A model generated the notes under the pieces. That model did not search any database. It was given only the letters and a program-made list of their open reading frames with translations, and was not told the origin of the DNA. From Certhia americana (Eukaryota; Chordata; Aves; Passeriformes; Certhiidae), in NCBI GenBank assembly GCA_018697195.1, contig CM031857.1, forward strand, positions 66,607,988 to 66,671,987: a stretch of 64,000 bases of DNA, written 5' to 3'. Made by a program: the position numbers and the translations under genes. The stretch's first letter is position 1. Every line of letters starts with the position of its first letter. Of the stretch, positions 34,219-46,345 are shown one piece after another.

Positions 34219-34352
34219 CCATCCCTGGATGTGTTAAAAAATGGGCAGAAGTGATACAAGGGATCATGGTTTAATGGTGGAACTGGAAGAGTTAGGTTAA
34301 TAGTTGGACTTGATAATCTTAGAGGTATTTTGCAACCTTAATGATTCAATTT
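34219..34352 (+). mobile_element. CR1 LINE 3' end, sense, diverged
   Basis: ACCATCCCTGGATGTGTTAA, CATGGTTTAATGGTGG, GTTGGACTTGATAATCTTAG, AGGTATTTTGCAACCTTAAT and a terminal GATTCAAT fit the sense CR1 3' end ('GTTGGACTCGATGATCTTAGAGG... CAACCTTAATGATTC'). It is diverged, 5' truncated, and of a different subtype from the copy 700 bases upstream. Confidence 0.85.
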
Positions 34353-34549
34353 TAAGAGAAATGGTGTTTAATTTGATTTACATAATTTGTTAGTGATCTA
34401 AAGTGATCAAACTGGATCACACTTTATAAAACACTTCTAAAGGGTACTTTTCTGAAAAGTTGGATCTTCCAGCTTAATTTCAGCTCTCCATTGAAGTACT
34501 GCCACTTTTCCATTTGCTGTGCCAAATTTACAGTAGTCTCCCCTGTGCC

Positions 34550-34620
34550 TAGTTATCCAATGCTCAAGTGGTGAGAGCAATAGACTTCTGAATCAGCTAA
34601 GCACTCAGGTCTCAACATAA
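34550..34620 (+). repeat. tRNA-SINE-like head (possible MIR-type relic)
   Basis: TGCTCAAGTGGTGAGAGCA resembles a polymerase III A box. GACTTCTGAATCAG has the look of a tRNA anticodon arm, and CAGGTCTCAAC stands where the B box should be. The order and spacing fit the 5' head of a MIR-type SINE better than a working tRNA, since the stems do not pair fully and the B box is degraded. No convincing MIR core follows. Confidence 0.35.
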
Positions 34621-37600
34621 AAGTAAAAGTAACCCTGTAAGTTGTACTTTTGTCAGGCATCTCATCACCTCGTGTCCCAGGTGAGGGATTCTGGTCTCTA
34701 GAGAACAGCTAAGATGGAGAGTTTCATTTACCTTGCGAGAGGAACACAGCGATCAAGTTCAGACATCATTATTACCACACCACAGTAGAATAAAAACACA
34801 GCTGTAAATGGAGAGACTTGGCATTGGAGTGAAATAAAGACTAGAGTTTTTTAAATGGTTCTGTTTCTCAATTCAGGGTTTGGTTGTTAAGTAAATTAAT
34901 AAAATACCTAGTCATTATTAATATAATTTCATAGTATTTTATATTCAAGTGTCATGCAGAAATTAACTAAAATTAAGTAACTTAAGAAACATTCCTTAGC
35001 AACTATAACACACTGGGTTTTATTTAAACGGATAAAGAGAGGCTGTAACTTGTAAATAGTGCTAAACAGTAACACAGCACAAAATATTAGGCTATATATG
35101 TCAAAGCCGTTACACTAATAAAGTAAATTGTAAAGATTAATCTTATGCCAGCGTGAATCACTGCATTTCTCCTTTATTCCTTGTGGTATACTAAATATTG
35201 AGTTTTCAATAGATGCAACAATAGCACAGTGTTCTAAGACCTTCTGTGTTTATATAGAGGACAAGAAATAAAAATTATCTATCTAATATGTTTAGTACAT
35301 GCATCTATAGCTATCATAGAGTGAAGTCAGAGTGAATAAAGGACGACACTTTCCTAATGTTACACTTATTAGAGAAGGATTTCCTGTGATCTCTGCATAG
35401 AACTTGGAGCACTCTTCAAATTTACGTACCAGCATCTTTGCCATTTGATAGATGAGGGTATTGCAGTCCCTCATGGGAAAATGTTCTAAAAATTGCAAAA
35501 ATCCTATGGTTTAATCTCAACTGTTGCTTAACTACATAATGAAGGCCTATGGTATTTGATTGAAATCATGCATTTTGAATTAACGCGATTCAAAACATAA
35601 ATATTGATAGTAAAACTGAGTGCATGCATATTAATATGTAACTACTGCCTAGCCATCATTTTCCAAGGAGAAATTTGCATTCAAATATCAAGCAAGTGAT
35701 GAGACACCAGCCCAGGGAATACAAGTTTTTACAAAGATTGTGCTACACTGGCTCTGAATTGCAAACAGACCTTCCACTTTCCCTGTGGAAGTCCCCTTTT
35801 AGACACAGTGCTTCAGCAGAAGATAACTACTGTGTCTCTCAGATTAAGAAATTGTGTATCTAAGAAAAAGATTTTCCCCAAGAAAGATTAAAATTATTTT
35901 AGACTGGGAAAGTTCCAGATTATCTTTGATAATTATTTTTATCCAAATAGTATCTTGTTTCAGCCTATAGACTTACGCAATTAATACAGATTTTTTATGT
36001 ACAGAAATTTTGTAATAAACTCCTGTTTCTTCAACATTAGTTGAAGTGAACAAATTCTATTGTCAGTTCCTGAAAAGATGAAGAAACAACCATAGCACAG
36101 GAAGAAAAGCAATACACGGAAATTTCTCCCAGGCATTCTGACCATTAATAAATGAAAATCCTTGCAATGATCTGAGCAGGATTACTAATAGAGGTTTTGA
36201 AAAATAACATGTTGTGTTACTTTCCTTCTAACCATCTCTGCACCTTGGCGCGCTGCTGACAGTGTCTGGTGCCTATGCTGTTCAAATATTGCTATGAAGT
36301 GCATATCTCCTACCGCCCTGAGTCCAGGGAAATGTAGAAGTCTTGTGCTATCTTGTTTCTGTAAAGAAAATATTTGTATCTTGGGAAGGAAAGATGGCTT
36401 GATTTGAAGTGCCACTCAACAGATCCTAGAACTTGATGGAAATTGTATAGCTCTGTGTTAAAGTGATTTTTAAAACAAGTGATAGCATGTCTATAGCATA
36501 ATTGCAGCCAAGCCTGCCTGCATTCTGATTCTGAAAACTGAGTAAAGCAATTTTCACCTAAGAATAGTCTGAATGTAGCTTTTGTGATCACTCACTTCCA
36601 GAGTGATTTTCTGTATTTTGAGAGACAGACTTTTTACAGTATTCACAAACACTTCTGCACTGTGACTTCCACTCTCCTTTCTGGAATAATGCAAGTATCC
36701 TTTTCATTTGTTCTCTGTTTTAGTCATGAAGACTTTTACACCAGTTCTCACTGAATTATGGAAGTGTGCACCCTTTTCCCTTGTATTCTATGAGGATAGA
36801 ACATTATTACTATTTTGATTTTCCCTCCTCAGGCTTCCAGGTAGACTGTCTCACATTTCAGAAGTGTACACCTATCTCCTTTGTTCTGACATCTGGCCTC
36901 AATTAGGTAATTTAACTATATATTTTAGCAGCCTGGTACATTTTTGCCTTCTCTCTCTGTTCCATGGAGCAACAGAGATATTTAGAAGATGGTCATATTC
37001 ATAGCTGAGCTTTCTATTCCATCAATACAGAACTTAGCTAAGACACTATTTGTAAGGTCTCTTTCCCTGACTTTTAGGCTGGGTCTCACTAGTCCCTTTC
37101 TCTGTAAAGAAGATTTAACAGTACTCTTTGTATAATATATGTATGTGGCTTCACTTTTTTCCCTGAAACATTGCATATGTGGTTTGGTGGCTTAAATTGG
37201 AGCACCACATGTTCCTGCAATCTGTCCATCTCTGACAGCTTCGTTTCTTTATTCAGTGGCTGCTCTGGTGCTGATAGAGGTGTCAGAAGAAATTGTCTAT
37301 CATTCCTGTGGGTTTGTCACTCTTATGAATCAGTTTTATCACAGCTCCAGAGCATCCCCAGAGACAGTACTAATTGTTTTGTTTTTAATTACAAAGTCAT
37401 TCTTTGTGTTCCTCCATACAGACATCCATGTAGCCAATCATAAAATCACCTTATTCAAAATCTAGAATACAAATATTAAAATTTATCCATCTTTCCTTTG
37501 AAGTGATCTGTGAAGTTTTCAGAAGGGTCTCAGTAGCATTGATCCCATTTATGGTTCATGTATTTCTAAGGTTTCATGACTATTCCAGACACACAGTTCA

Positions 37601-39386
37601 TGTTTTAGCACATCTTGTCACAAAGCATATCCTCTTTCCAAAGGGAAGGCTAAGAGATTTAAAGCAGAATTGTGGCTTAGTTGAAAGCCAGGGTTAAAGA
37701 TATATCTATTTTTCAATTGAATTTTAATGGCACATCAAATAGGAACAAATTCTAGGTATTTCTCTGGCAGTCCAAGAAACTGAATTCAAGCTCTGAAGGA
37801 AATATAAAGCCTAGCCAAGGTATCTTAATGTTGTATCTTTTGTTTTATTCTTTTTACTAGTTTTGTTTGGTTTTGGTTTTAAATGAGCTATTTAAGAACT
37901 GGGATGAAACACTCAAGATATTTTAGCTTATTTTGACCTTTGCAGTTAGCCAGTACACAGGTTGTCTAAAATTTTTCAACACCAAGGAGTAATTTGGTGA
38001 GGTACTCAGATATTTCTTGGATATAGACATATTTATTTACAAAGAATGCACACAAAATTCTATTTTCTTAAACACCATTGCAGTTAAATAATAAGAGGCT
38101 ATGACTTCGCACATTTCAAGTTTCATTCTGCATAGAATTCTACCACTTTTCAATGTGTGATCTTTACTCCTGCTTGCTGTCTTTTGGCTGCTTTTTTTCT
38201 CTGTTTTTGAAAGTTTTTTGAATGTTTCTGAAACACACTTCCATCAAGTGATACCCAGTAAATTTCCCCTTGAGTTTTCCACTTGATCTATATTTTGGGT
38301 GGAGGATTCTGTTGTTTTAGGTAAAAGGAAATAAGTCTTCTATGCCTCGCCTTAAACTTGCTGTGAATGATAGGCTTGTCCTAGCATGCACATATTTTCT
38401 GCTAACTTCTATCACACTTATTTCATAATTTCAATATTTTTCAATAATTAAGTAGTTCTAGTCTGCTTGACATTTTAACCAGAGGCAACAATCAGACTAT
38501 AATATTCAGGTTTTAAATGCCTACTTTACTCTGCTTTTATAACATTGAAAAAATATCTGCAGTAAATGTGATATGTAATATGGTATGGAGAGGCATAGGT
38601 CATACTGCATCTGACTTTGATAGCTATATTTCATCCAACTTTACAGTGACCCAGTGAGTAAGGTATCCTTAATTGAGTGCCTGCAGCCACTGTGTAGAAA
38701 GAGTGAAAATAGACTTTTTGAAGGTGCTTAATCTAATGCCTAAAACTAGGCATAATTGTGAAATCAGGATATTTAGATTTTATCCTATGTGTGCCCTCCC
38801 CATCTTCTGGAATGGGTCAAGAAGCAAACCGTCCAGATCATTGTGTTTAAGGGTCATCCTGACAGGAGTCAGAGGTGAGCTCAGGAGCACTGAGAGGTAT
38901 TTTTTTTTTTTTCAGAAGCAGATATGTGAAATTTATGCTCAACTAACTGCAAAATATCAATAAAAATATTTTAATATCTTTCAGCACACTCCCTCTTAAG
39001 CCCTCAGAAAATGTTCCTTAACTACTTCAGCTGCAAATGGGATCAGTGTGATGATTCTGATCACATCACTCACATATATTCCATACACTTGTGTAAAATT
39101 TTCTTGGCTTTTATAAGCTGACTTTTGTAATTCCATAGTATTTCAGTACAAAAAATTAGCACAGAAACTGTGTAAAGTTTACATAGCACAAATCCTCACA
39201 ATGATCTTTTATCCACGGCTCCTGCTATTACAAAGTTTTCTGCTTTGGTTCTTATTGTCAGGGAAAGCTATTCATACTTTGCAATACTTGGTACTTATGC
39301 TGTAAATCAAGGTCCATGACTGGGAGGTATCCACTGTAAAGTAATTTATAGGAGTGACAGCAATATAATAATATCAACCAGTTTTC

Positions 39387-39605
39387 ATGAACTGTTATTC
39401 CTGGCTAGCACCACCACAACCATCTGGCCGATATTCATTCTTCTCCACCTCATTCTTGCCCTTTTATTGTCCTCCTCCACCTTTTAAACTCCAGCCAACC
39501 ACTCCACTAATACAGCAACAAATTTACTGGCAAGGTCTGCAGCAGCTGAGCCCATCCCAGTTGATCTGTGCCAGTCAGCCAGCTGGTGAGCTGGAAATTA
39601 TCTAA
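39387..39605 (+). CDS. Pro/Gln-rich open frame of unknown status (weak exon candidate)
   Basis: A 72-codon frame whose translation has Pro and Gln clusters (CPPPPFKLQPTTPLIQQQ) and few of the Phe/Ile/Lys-rich features of AT-rich noise. A possible acceptor (CCTGGCTAG) ends at about 39,408, and a possible donor (CTGGTGAGC) lies near 39,586. It matches no protein I know. Composition bias from the local C-rich text may explain it fully. Confidence 0.12.
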   Translation: MNCYSWLAPPQPSGRYSFFSTSFLPFYCPPPPFKLQPTTPLIQQQIYWQGLQQLSPSQLICASQPAGELEII

Positions 39606-42600
39606 GTACTGGCTACAATGCCATTTTACAGGCCAAAAAGACACTCTGCATTATTTGCCTTAAAGAGATGTTTTTCCTTTGCAATGACATTGTTTTCTGA
39701 TCATGGTTATTGGCACAAAAAAGTTAACAATGGAGGACAGCAAAGAGAAACATTAGCAAATGTACTAACCCACTTAGGCAACTGCACTTGGAAACTATTT
39801 CCTAAAACTCAATGAAGACTTCTGGAAAATACAAAATTGAGAATAAATGTGGGCAGTTAAACATTTCACTCGTCATAGTTTATGTAATACTGATGACGTT
39901 ATTCAATTTAAATTAACTGCATGGGCAAATAAATTGATAAGTCACGTCTTAGTGCCATTGCGTATTTCTAGTTTTACTATGCATACATTCATTTTACTTT
40001 TGCTTAAGACCTTTGTTTTCTTACTATTTTGCTACATTTTTTTTCTAGTACATATTTAGGAAAAGATGAAGTTACAAGGAAATCTTGTTTAATTCAGGTG
40101 TTCTTTGCTAATCTGGAAGAATTTGTCTCTCCTCAGATCTGCTGGCATAAAGTTCTAGTAACATAAAAAATATGTTTTTAACATTTTAGTTACCTCACTG
40201 CTTCAATTCATATTGTTCCAATACACTGAGTGAGTCCTACATTAATAAATTATGAAGTAATTTGGGCCTGGTCTCTTCCAGCAAGGTTGTTGCCCAGACA
40301 TTAGGTTAAGGTCATCAGTCTCTCTTCCACTTTAATAAATGTTTAATTTTAATCTATATAGTGTGGAATAGCTCTATCAGCGTTACATTCCTTGATAATT
40401 ATTCAGGAAAAATTTGAAATCAAGCTTGTAACTCCAATGAGTGTTTAATGATAAAGTAGGTAAGTTAATATGATTAATGAAAGAAATATGTTAATATTTA
40501 GGAAATTAGTTAATATGAAGGAAAGCCTTTATAAAGGATGAGAAGGAAGAAAAAAGTTATGCCTGACCCAAACTACTAACATTAATTTTTAACTGCACAG
40601 CTTTATATAACATACTCCAGCAGGTCCTTGATTTCATCACCAACTTTTTAAAGGAATATTTATCTTTAAAAAGAGAACACACTGAGAAAATGAGGTCGAG
40701 GTTTAAAATGAGGTAGGCTATGCCCCCTTGGTAAGAGAGGTAACACAGGTCTAAATAAAAGTGGTTAAAAAAAATCCCATAGAACAAACAATCAAGAAAA
40801 CTTCTGTGATTTAAAGTCACCAAAGTTACCACTGCATATATGCAGTTCCGAAGGACTCAGACAGTTCTATAAAACATCTCAAATTTCCCTAGTTCTCAAA
40901 GTCTAGTTATATTCTAAGAAAGAACATGAAAGTGTTTTATGTCTTGGTGAATTTCATAGAGGATAGATACTTCCAACCCAGCTGATGTTTCTACAGGTAA
41001 TATGACAAATATGTTCAAATTTAACAAGGGGAGTTTGTTCTGTACAAAATGTGATGTAAGTCACAGAGCAATGCAGTTCCACTGAAATCATGGTGGCAGA
41101 CTATTCTCCTTGCAAATCACTGAGTTTCTGGGAACTCTGTGCTCCTCAGGCATAGGCTGAGCCCTCTTTCTCAGGACTACTGGTGTGTAACTTGTTTGCT
41201 CAGTGTGTAATTGCCTTTACAAGCTACTTACAAATTCGGTACAGTAATGAATTTTCCTCAATAAATTAGTGAAGTCACTTGTATCTACCACAGTCCCAGT
41301 ATGATAATCACTGAATTGACTTTCAGCTCGGTATTACACTTGGTGTTTAAATAACAACTGAATTTTCTAAGCTCCAGAGAAAAGAAAATCCACACTTCTT
41401 ACCATCGGCCTGTTACTGCAGTCCCTAAAAAAAAAAACCGATCTGTTTCCATTTCATCTGTAACCAACATATGAAAAGAAGGAAACTATAGAATTTCTTA
41501 ACATCAGGGAGGTTATAAAATATCGCATCAGCAGCCCAAGTGCCAGCACTTTGCCCTGGGATTTCTGCCAAAACAGGAGGCTGCTCAGTTGTAATTAACA
41601 TTTCTCATCCCAATATCATTGTTGATGAGTCCCCACATAATTTCAAGTACAGCTGCCTGCTACAGCAGTTCATTGTGAACACAGGACTTCTGCTGACTCT
41701 TCCCTTCTGCTCTACTTATCATGGGCATTTTTCACTTCAAAAGAATCACAGCTTCCTTCTTGCCAAACTTTGTGAGGTAGCCATATCATGTCTTATTTAA
41801 AGATCGACATATTGATTTTGGCTTGATCCATTTGAACTTTTTCATCTTTAGGAAGTCTTTCATCTTTCGTTTGGATCTGCTGGACTTCATGTTCTACTGG
41901 AGTGTGCCATATTGAGCTAGATGTCCTTAACCCCTTGTTAAATTATTTATCCATTCAGTTTGGTGCTCAGATTAGCCAGATCAGATCTTGACGTATTTAA
42001 GCCTGGCTGTTCTGAAATTCCTTGGCATTGCCTCTCTGTAGACTCTTGGAAGCTTTGCTAGAGCTGCATGGAAGGCTAAGCAATTACAAATGATCTAGTG
42101 ATGTGAGCAACTGTTCTTGTGGATACATTGTATAAATGGTCAGCAGGAGACGCAGTGGTGACCAGCTAGGATGAGAAAATTGCTTACGAAAACAGACACT
42201 TGTTATTTTCCCCTAAAACTGCTAATAGAGAACTCAAAAGCACCTATTTGAAAATTAAATGAGTAGTTGTTACTATGTTATGTGCATACTTTATCATTCA
42301 ACTTCTTGCTTCTGCTGGAGCTATTATTTACTGGTTTATCTAGCCAGGGACTAGTATCTGTGCTTCAGCAACACCCCTGTTTCAAACAGCTTATGATCCA
42401 AGCATAGATGGGAGAAAACAACATCATACACAGGGAGTTTAGGTAATCAGGGGGACAAATCTGGGGCAGTTTTACCAATCGCCCTTCTAACAGCATAGCA
42501 GTTTACACACGGGATGCTTCTTATTGTATTTTAGAAAAAGAAATTATAAATTTCAGCAAATTTGACTGATTACCAAGGGTAGATAACCTTTCAGCAGTGA

Positions 42601-42865
42601 AGGAGACAACAGCAGCAATGTAGGTGGAGCTAGGTGTGCTCTTTAAAGGAGAGATAAATTATTTGATTCTTTGCTGCAGGATAAACCAGGAAGCTATGAA
42701 GCCAGGAAAATGAAGGGGTGACCTTCCTAGTGACCTAGAAAAAATGATCTTTGCATCACTTTTCTGAATGGAATGGAAAAAGATCTGTTATGGTCAAAGA
42801 AGGTTCCTGTATTTCTGTCTGGCAGCAACAATCTCCTTCTTTATTAGGAAATGGTACATCCAACA

Positions 42866-42927
42866 ATAACAAAAAAAAAATCACCAAAAAACCCAAAAAA
42901 CAAACAAACAAAAAACCAAAAAAACAG
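42866..42927. repeat. A-rich simple repeat (CAAA-type)
   Basis: About 60 bases consist of A runs interrupted by single or double C, including CAAACAAACAAAAAACC. It could be a decayed poly-A tail, but no retroposed body is seen on its left. The lysine-rich frame across it is an artefact. Confidence 0.85.
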
Positions 42928-45900
42928 AATTGGCGATAGATGAATAGCAGTACAAGCTGCAAAGTGACACTTTGACAAACATTGTTCCAGGGAACAATCC
43001 TGAGAAACAGATAAGCAATTATTTCTTAAACGTATTGGGGGAAGGGGGAAGGGAACTTTGTCGTTCAGGAAAAGGACAAAAGCCAATAAGGAAACTTCCT
43101 GAATCTAGATGACAGAAATCATAATCTATTCTCATATGGCTTAAACAGATGTGCTCTAATTTAACATGGATATAACTAACAATAAAATGTAGTCCAGTCA
43201 GGCCACATGGGTTTTAAACAAGACCAGGACTTGAAGTGTAGATATGTGAATTATTGCCTTAAACTGTAATAGATTCTACTGCAGGATCAATAATGTTTGA
43301 GAAAAACAACCTAAAGGTGCACTAATATGTATTAAATATTTACTTCTGCTCAGGAAAAAAATCTCTCTAACATGCCTCCAAACACAAAGGAAGAAAATAG
43401 GTTATGTCACAGATATGACACTAGCAAGAACCTGATAACTGATAGTATTATGGTACTATTAACCTCTCGTGTTTTTCTAACAACATGGAATTCTTACTGA
43501 AGGGAGGCTCATCAGTCCTAGAGGGGGTCTTTGGAATCTTTTAATATCCAAATGATGAGACCAGCAGTTTATAAGCATCTCACACAAAACAATTAAAAAA
43601 AAAACATGATTAAAAAACAACTCAGTGTCCCTGAATTCTGGAGATTTTTGTAGAACAGTATTTCCATGATTTTCTGATTCAAAGATTAAAGGAGAAAGGA
43701 AAAAAAACCCAAAAGCAGCATCCAATGTACATTCAAAGAATGACCATTGGAATAACCTCAAAAATAGATATTGTGGATAATTCTATGGTGCTGGAGCAGA
43801 TGTATAGAGCAAAAAGTCTTCTGAAAGTCTCAGAACAATGTCTGGGAGGTAGGGTTTATATGGGACTTGGAAAATCTTTCCCCAGGAACATACATACTTT
43901 CCGTGTCATTAGTGAAAATTAAGGACTTGTAAAACTCATTCGATCTCAATTCTGCAACACAGCCCATATGCAGCGCCCTGATGTCATCAGTGTGTGATTT
44001 GGAGAACCATGCCCAGAACTTCAGGAGTCTCCTGGAAAATTTTTATATTCACACAAAAGTTATTTCAAGAATGAGTGATGCCACTCAACAGTCAAGAGAC
44101 TAAGCAGATTTTTTTTGTCTGCTATCATTTTGATTGAAATAACTCAGCTCTGCTGAGAGCAATGAAAATGAATCAGACATATTTATGAGGTAAGGACTCT
44201 ACAGTGTCTAGAGTCATTAAGATCTTTCATTTTTCTTGTTTGATTCAAAGTACCTGTCATTCTCCCTTGAAGCTCTGGCTGCCTCACAAAGCTCCCACTA
44301 GTCTCAGAGAAAAAGTTCTTCTCATGACGAGCAAAAAAGAAATTTGTAATTTTATATCTGAGGTGACCGTCTTTGACAGGATAAATTCTTGTTTAGAGCT
44401 CTGAATTCTTTCAAACATTATGAGGTTTTTTGTTGGCAAAAGAAACAGAGTGTTATGTCTTACTTTTAAGGGCATGTTTGCATTAAACACATATTTTAGA
44501 ACAGGTTAAAGCCTGAACTAACTCCCAACATCTGAATGAGAAGATGTAACAGTCTGAGGCAGTTTCTTTTGAGGTCAGAAAATTTTTTTCAAATCTTTCA
44601 GATTCTCACATTGAAAGAAAAAAATCCTAGGCTTGTTCTGTCCTTCATCCTTTCATACAGACATAAATGAAAGTGACAATGTGCTGTGTTACTTGAGTTT
44701 GCAAATATATACTTTCTCCTAAGGTGAAAATGCACAGAAGCCCTGAGATGAATATTTTGTGCCACTATCCCCTCAAGTAAGAAGAAGCTCTTTTCCAAGC
44801 AATACTTTGGAGGAGCAGCATGTCAGGGACACCCTCTATGTCAGCAAAGTACTGAACCAGGATTAATGCCCTCCCTTGGTAGCTTTTCCAAGCTATTCTG
44901 GAAGATGGCACATCCTCAAATCTCCCTTGGTAGTTTCCCATCATAGGCAAGGATATTCTATATGTTCTCAAATTCTTAAAATTTAAATATTTTTCTAATT
45001 AATCAAAACACAGTCTTTATATTCCTGTAGCCTCCTATATTATTTGAACTGAAAAAATATAATAAAATCAGATATTTAAGATCTGGGTTCAAATGCACAT
45101 CATGTGAGGCCTAGGGGAGGCCTATGGCTAAGTGCTGTACAGATTGGACAGCAGCCAGGCAGTCCTTGTCAAGTACAGAATAGACGGATGTTCTCTTTTC
45201 CTGTTTTAGTTCACAGCATAGACATAACCTTACACTCATAGACTAGTATTCTGAGTGTCAGAGGGTGATTAAAACACTCAGCTGTCCAGGATCTCCTGCA
45301 TACAGGAGGAGGCAGCCTCAAAACACCTCCTCTCACCCACCAAAATCATTATGAAACTATTCTTCAGAGGGACCTGTGAAATTAAAGTATCTTTCCCCAT
45401 GTCTTATCAACATGAAATAAATGTTTTGGAGTCATGCTTTTCACACATTTAAGATGCACAAACCAAATCAATATGTTTATACCCTAGAGTTTTATTTTGG
45501 GTCTGTCAAATGTAATAATGCATTTTTAATGCACAATTCAAAGTTTTGATAAAAAATACAGAAGTATAGTGTCACATCATTCAAAACCTTAATTTGATTT
45601 AGAATTTGAGCTAAATTCAGTGAAATCATTAATGAAGCTAACTAATTAAAATTGCTAAGCCTCCTCTCTATCCAAGGTAAAACAATCCATGTACAAAATG
45701 AACTGTTACACAACTATTTCCCTTTTAAATTTTTTGCATGAAAAAATCAAGGGAAGAGGGAAGGATATAATTTCAATATGTGTTCTATCTTTCTTGGAAA
45801 GGCAACATGTTTCATAAGAAGTAGGAAGCTCAGTTTGATCTGATACATGAGCAGACAGACTGGCTGAGCCCTCCCTGTTCTTGTGAAGAATTCTCTGTTG

Positions 45901-46219
45901 GGATCACAAAATAGTGTGGCCTTCTTATGGACGAAAGCAATTAATTTTCTCCAGTCACCAGGGAAACAAGATGAAGGAGACAGGACATTTTGTCTATTTA
46001 GTCTACCTCCAGAGAAGTCTGTGTTGGGAAAAGGACCTTCACATACCATTTTGGTGGTGTGTGCCCTCAAGGCATTGTTGAATCAGATAAGCAAGACTTT
46101 TAGTAACATGTTGACAACTGGAGAGTCAAGTCCTTATTCTTCTTTAGCAATCACGAAGATCCTGCATTTCCATAACATCTGTTACAGGCACCCATTGCAG
46201 TGCACAGTCTCCTCATTAT
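42928..46219. other. Gene-free AT-rich stretch
   Basis: No gene is recognised. CTCCCTTGGTAG occurs twice, at 44871 and 44922, a short direct repeat with a 51-base offset. A 146-codon plus-strand frame at 45883-46323 overlaps a 107-codon minus-strand frame, and its tail runs into the MIR-like relic. It matches no known protein. Confidence 0.4.
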
Positions 46220-46345
46220 GCCCCATTAATCCTCTTTTTGTGCAGAATAAATTGAGGCCCAGAAAGGGTTTAGCTTTAAATCATGCACCCAGTCCACATC
46301 ACACACAAATCATCCAGAACTGATGAATGCTGGCTTCTATACGTA
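46220..46345 (+). mobile_element. MIR-like SINE relic
   Basis: GCCCCATTAATCC, then GAATAAATTGAGGCCCAGAA, AGGGTTTAGC and ATGCACCCAGT align in order with the MIR core text 'CCCCATTTTACAGATGAGGAAACTGAGGC', quoted in parts, 'CAGAGAGGTTAAG' and 'GCCCAAGGTCACA'. MIR is an ancient tRNA-derived SINE shared by amniotes and scarce in birds. The copy is diverged and partial, and chance similarity is possible. Confidence 0.45.

Larger units (their letters stand above)
34353..42865. other. Long gene-free AT-rich stretch
   Basis: About 8.5 kb with no gene that I can support. It holds a tRNA-like segment (34550-34620) and a Pro/Gln-rich open frame (39387-39605), both listed separately. The rest is unique AT-rich sequence with short chance frames on both strands. 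Confidence 0.4.

Noticed and set aside
45085..45115. GGTTCAAATGC as a polymerase III B box
   Set aside because: No A box or tRNA-like text lies at the right distance upstream.
45883..46323. 146-codon plus-strand frame
   Set aside because: It overlaps a 107-codon minus-strand frame, matches no known protein, lacks splice or promoter support, and its end runs into a MIR-like relic.
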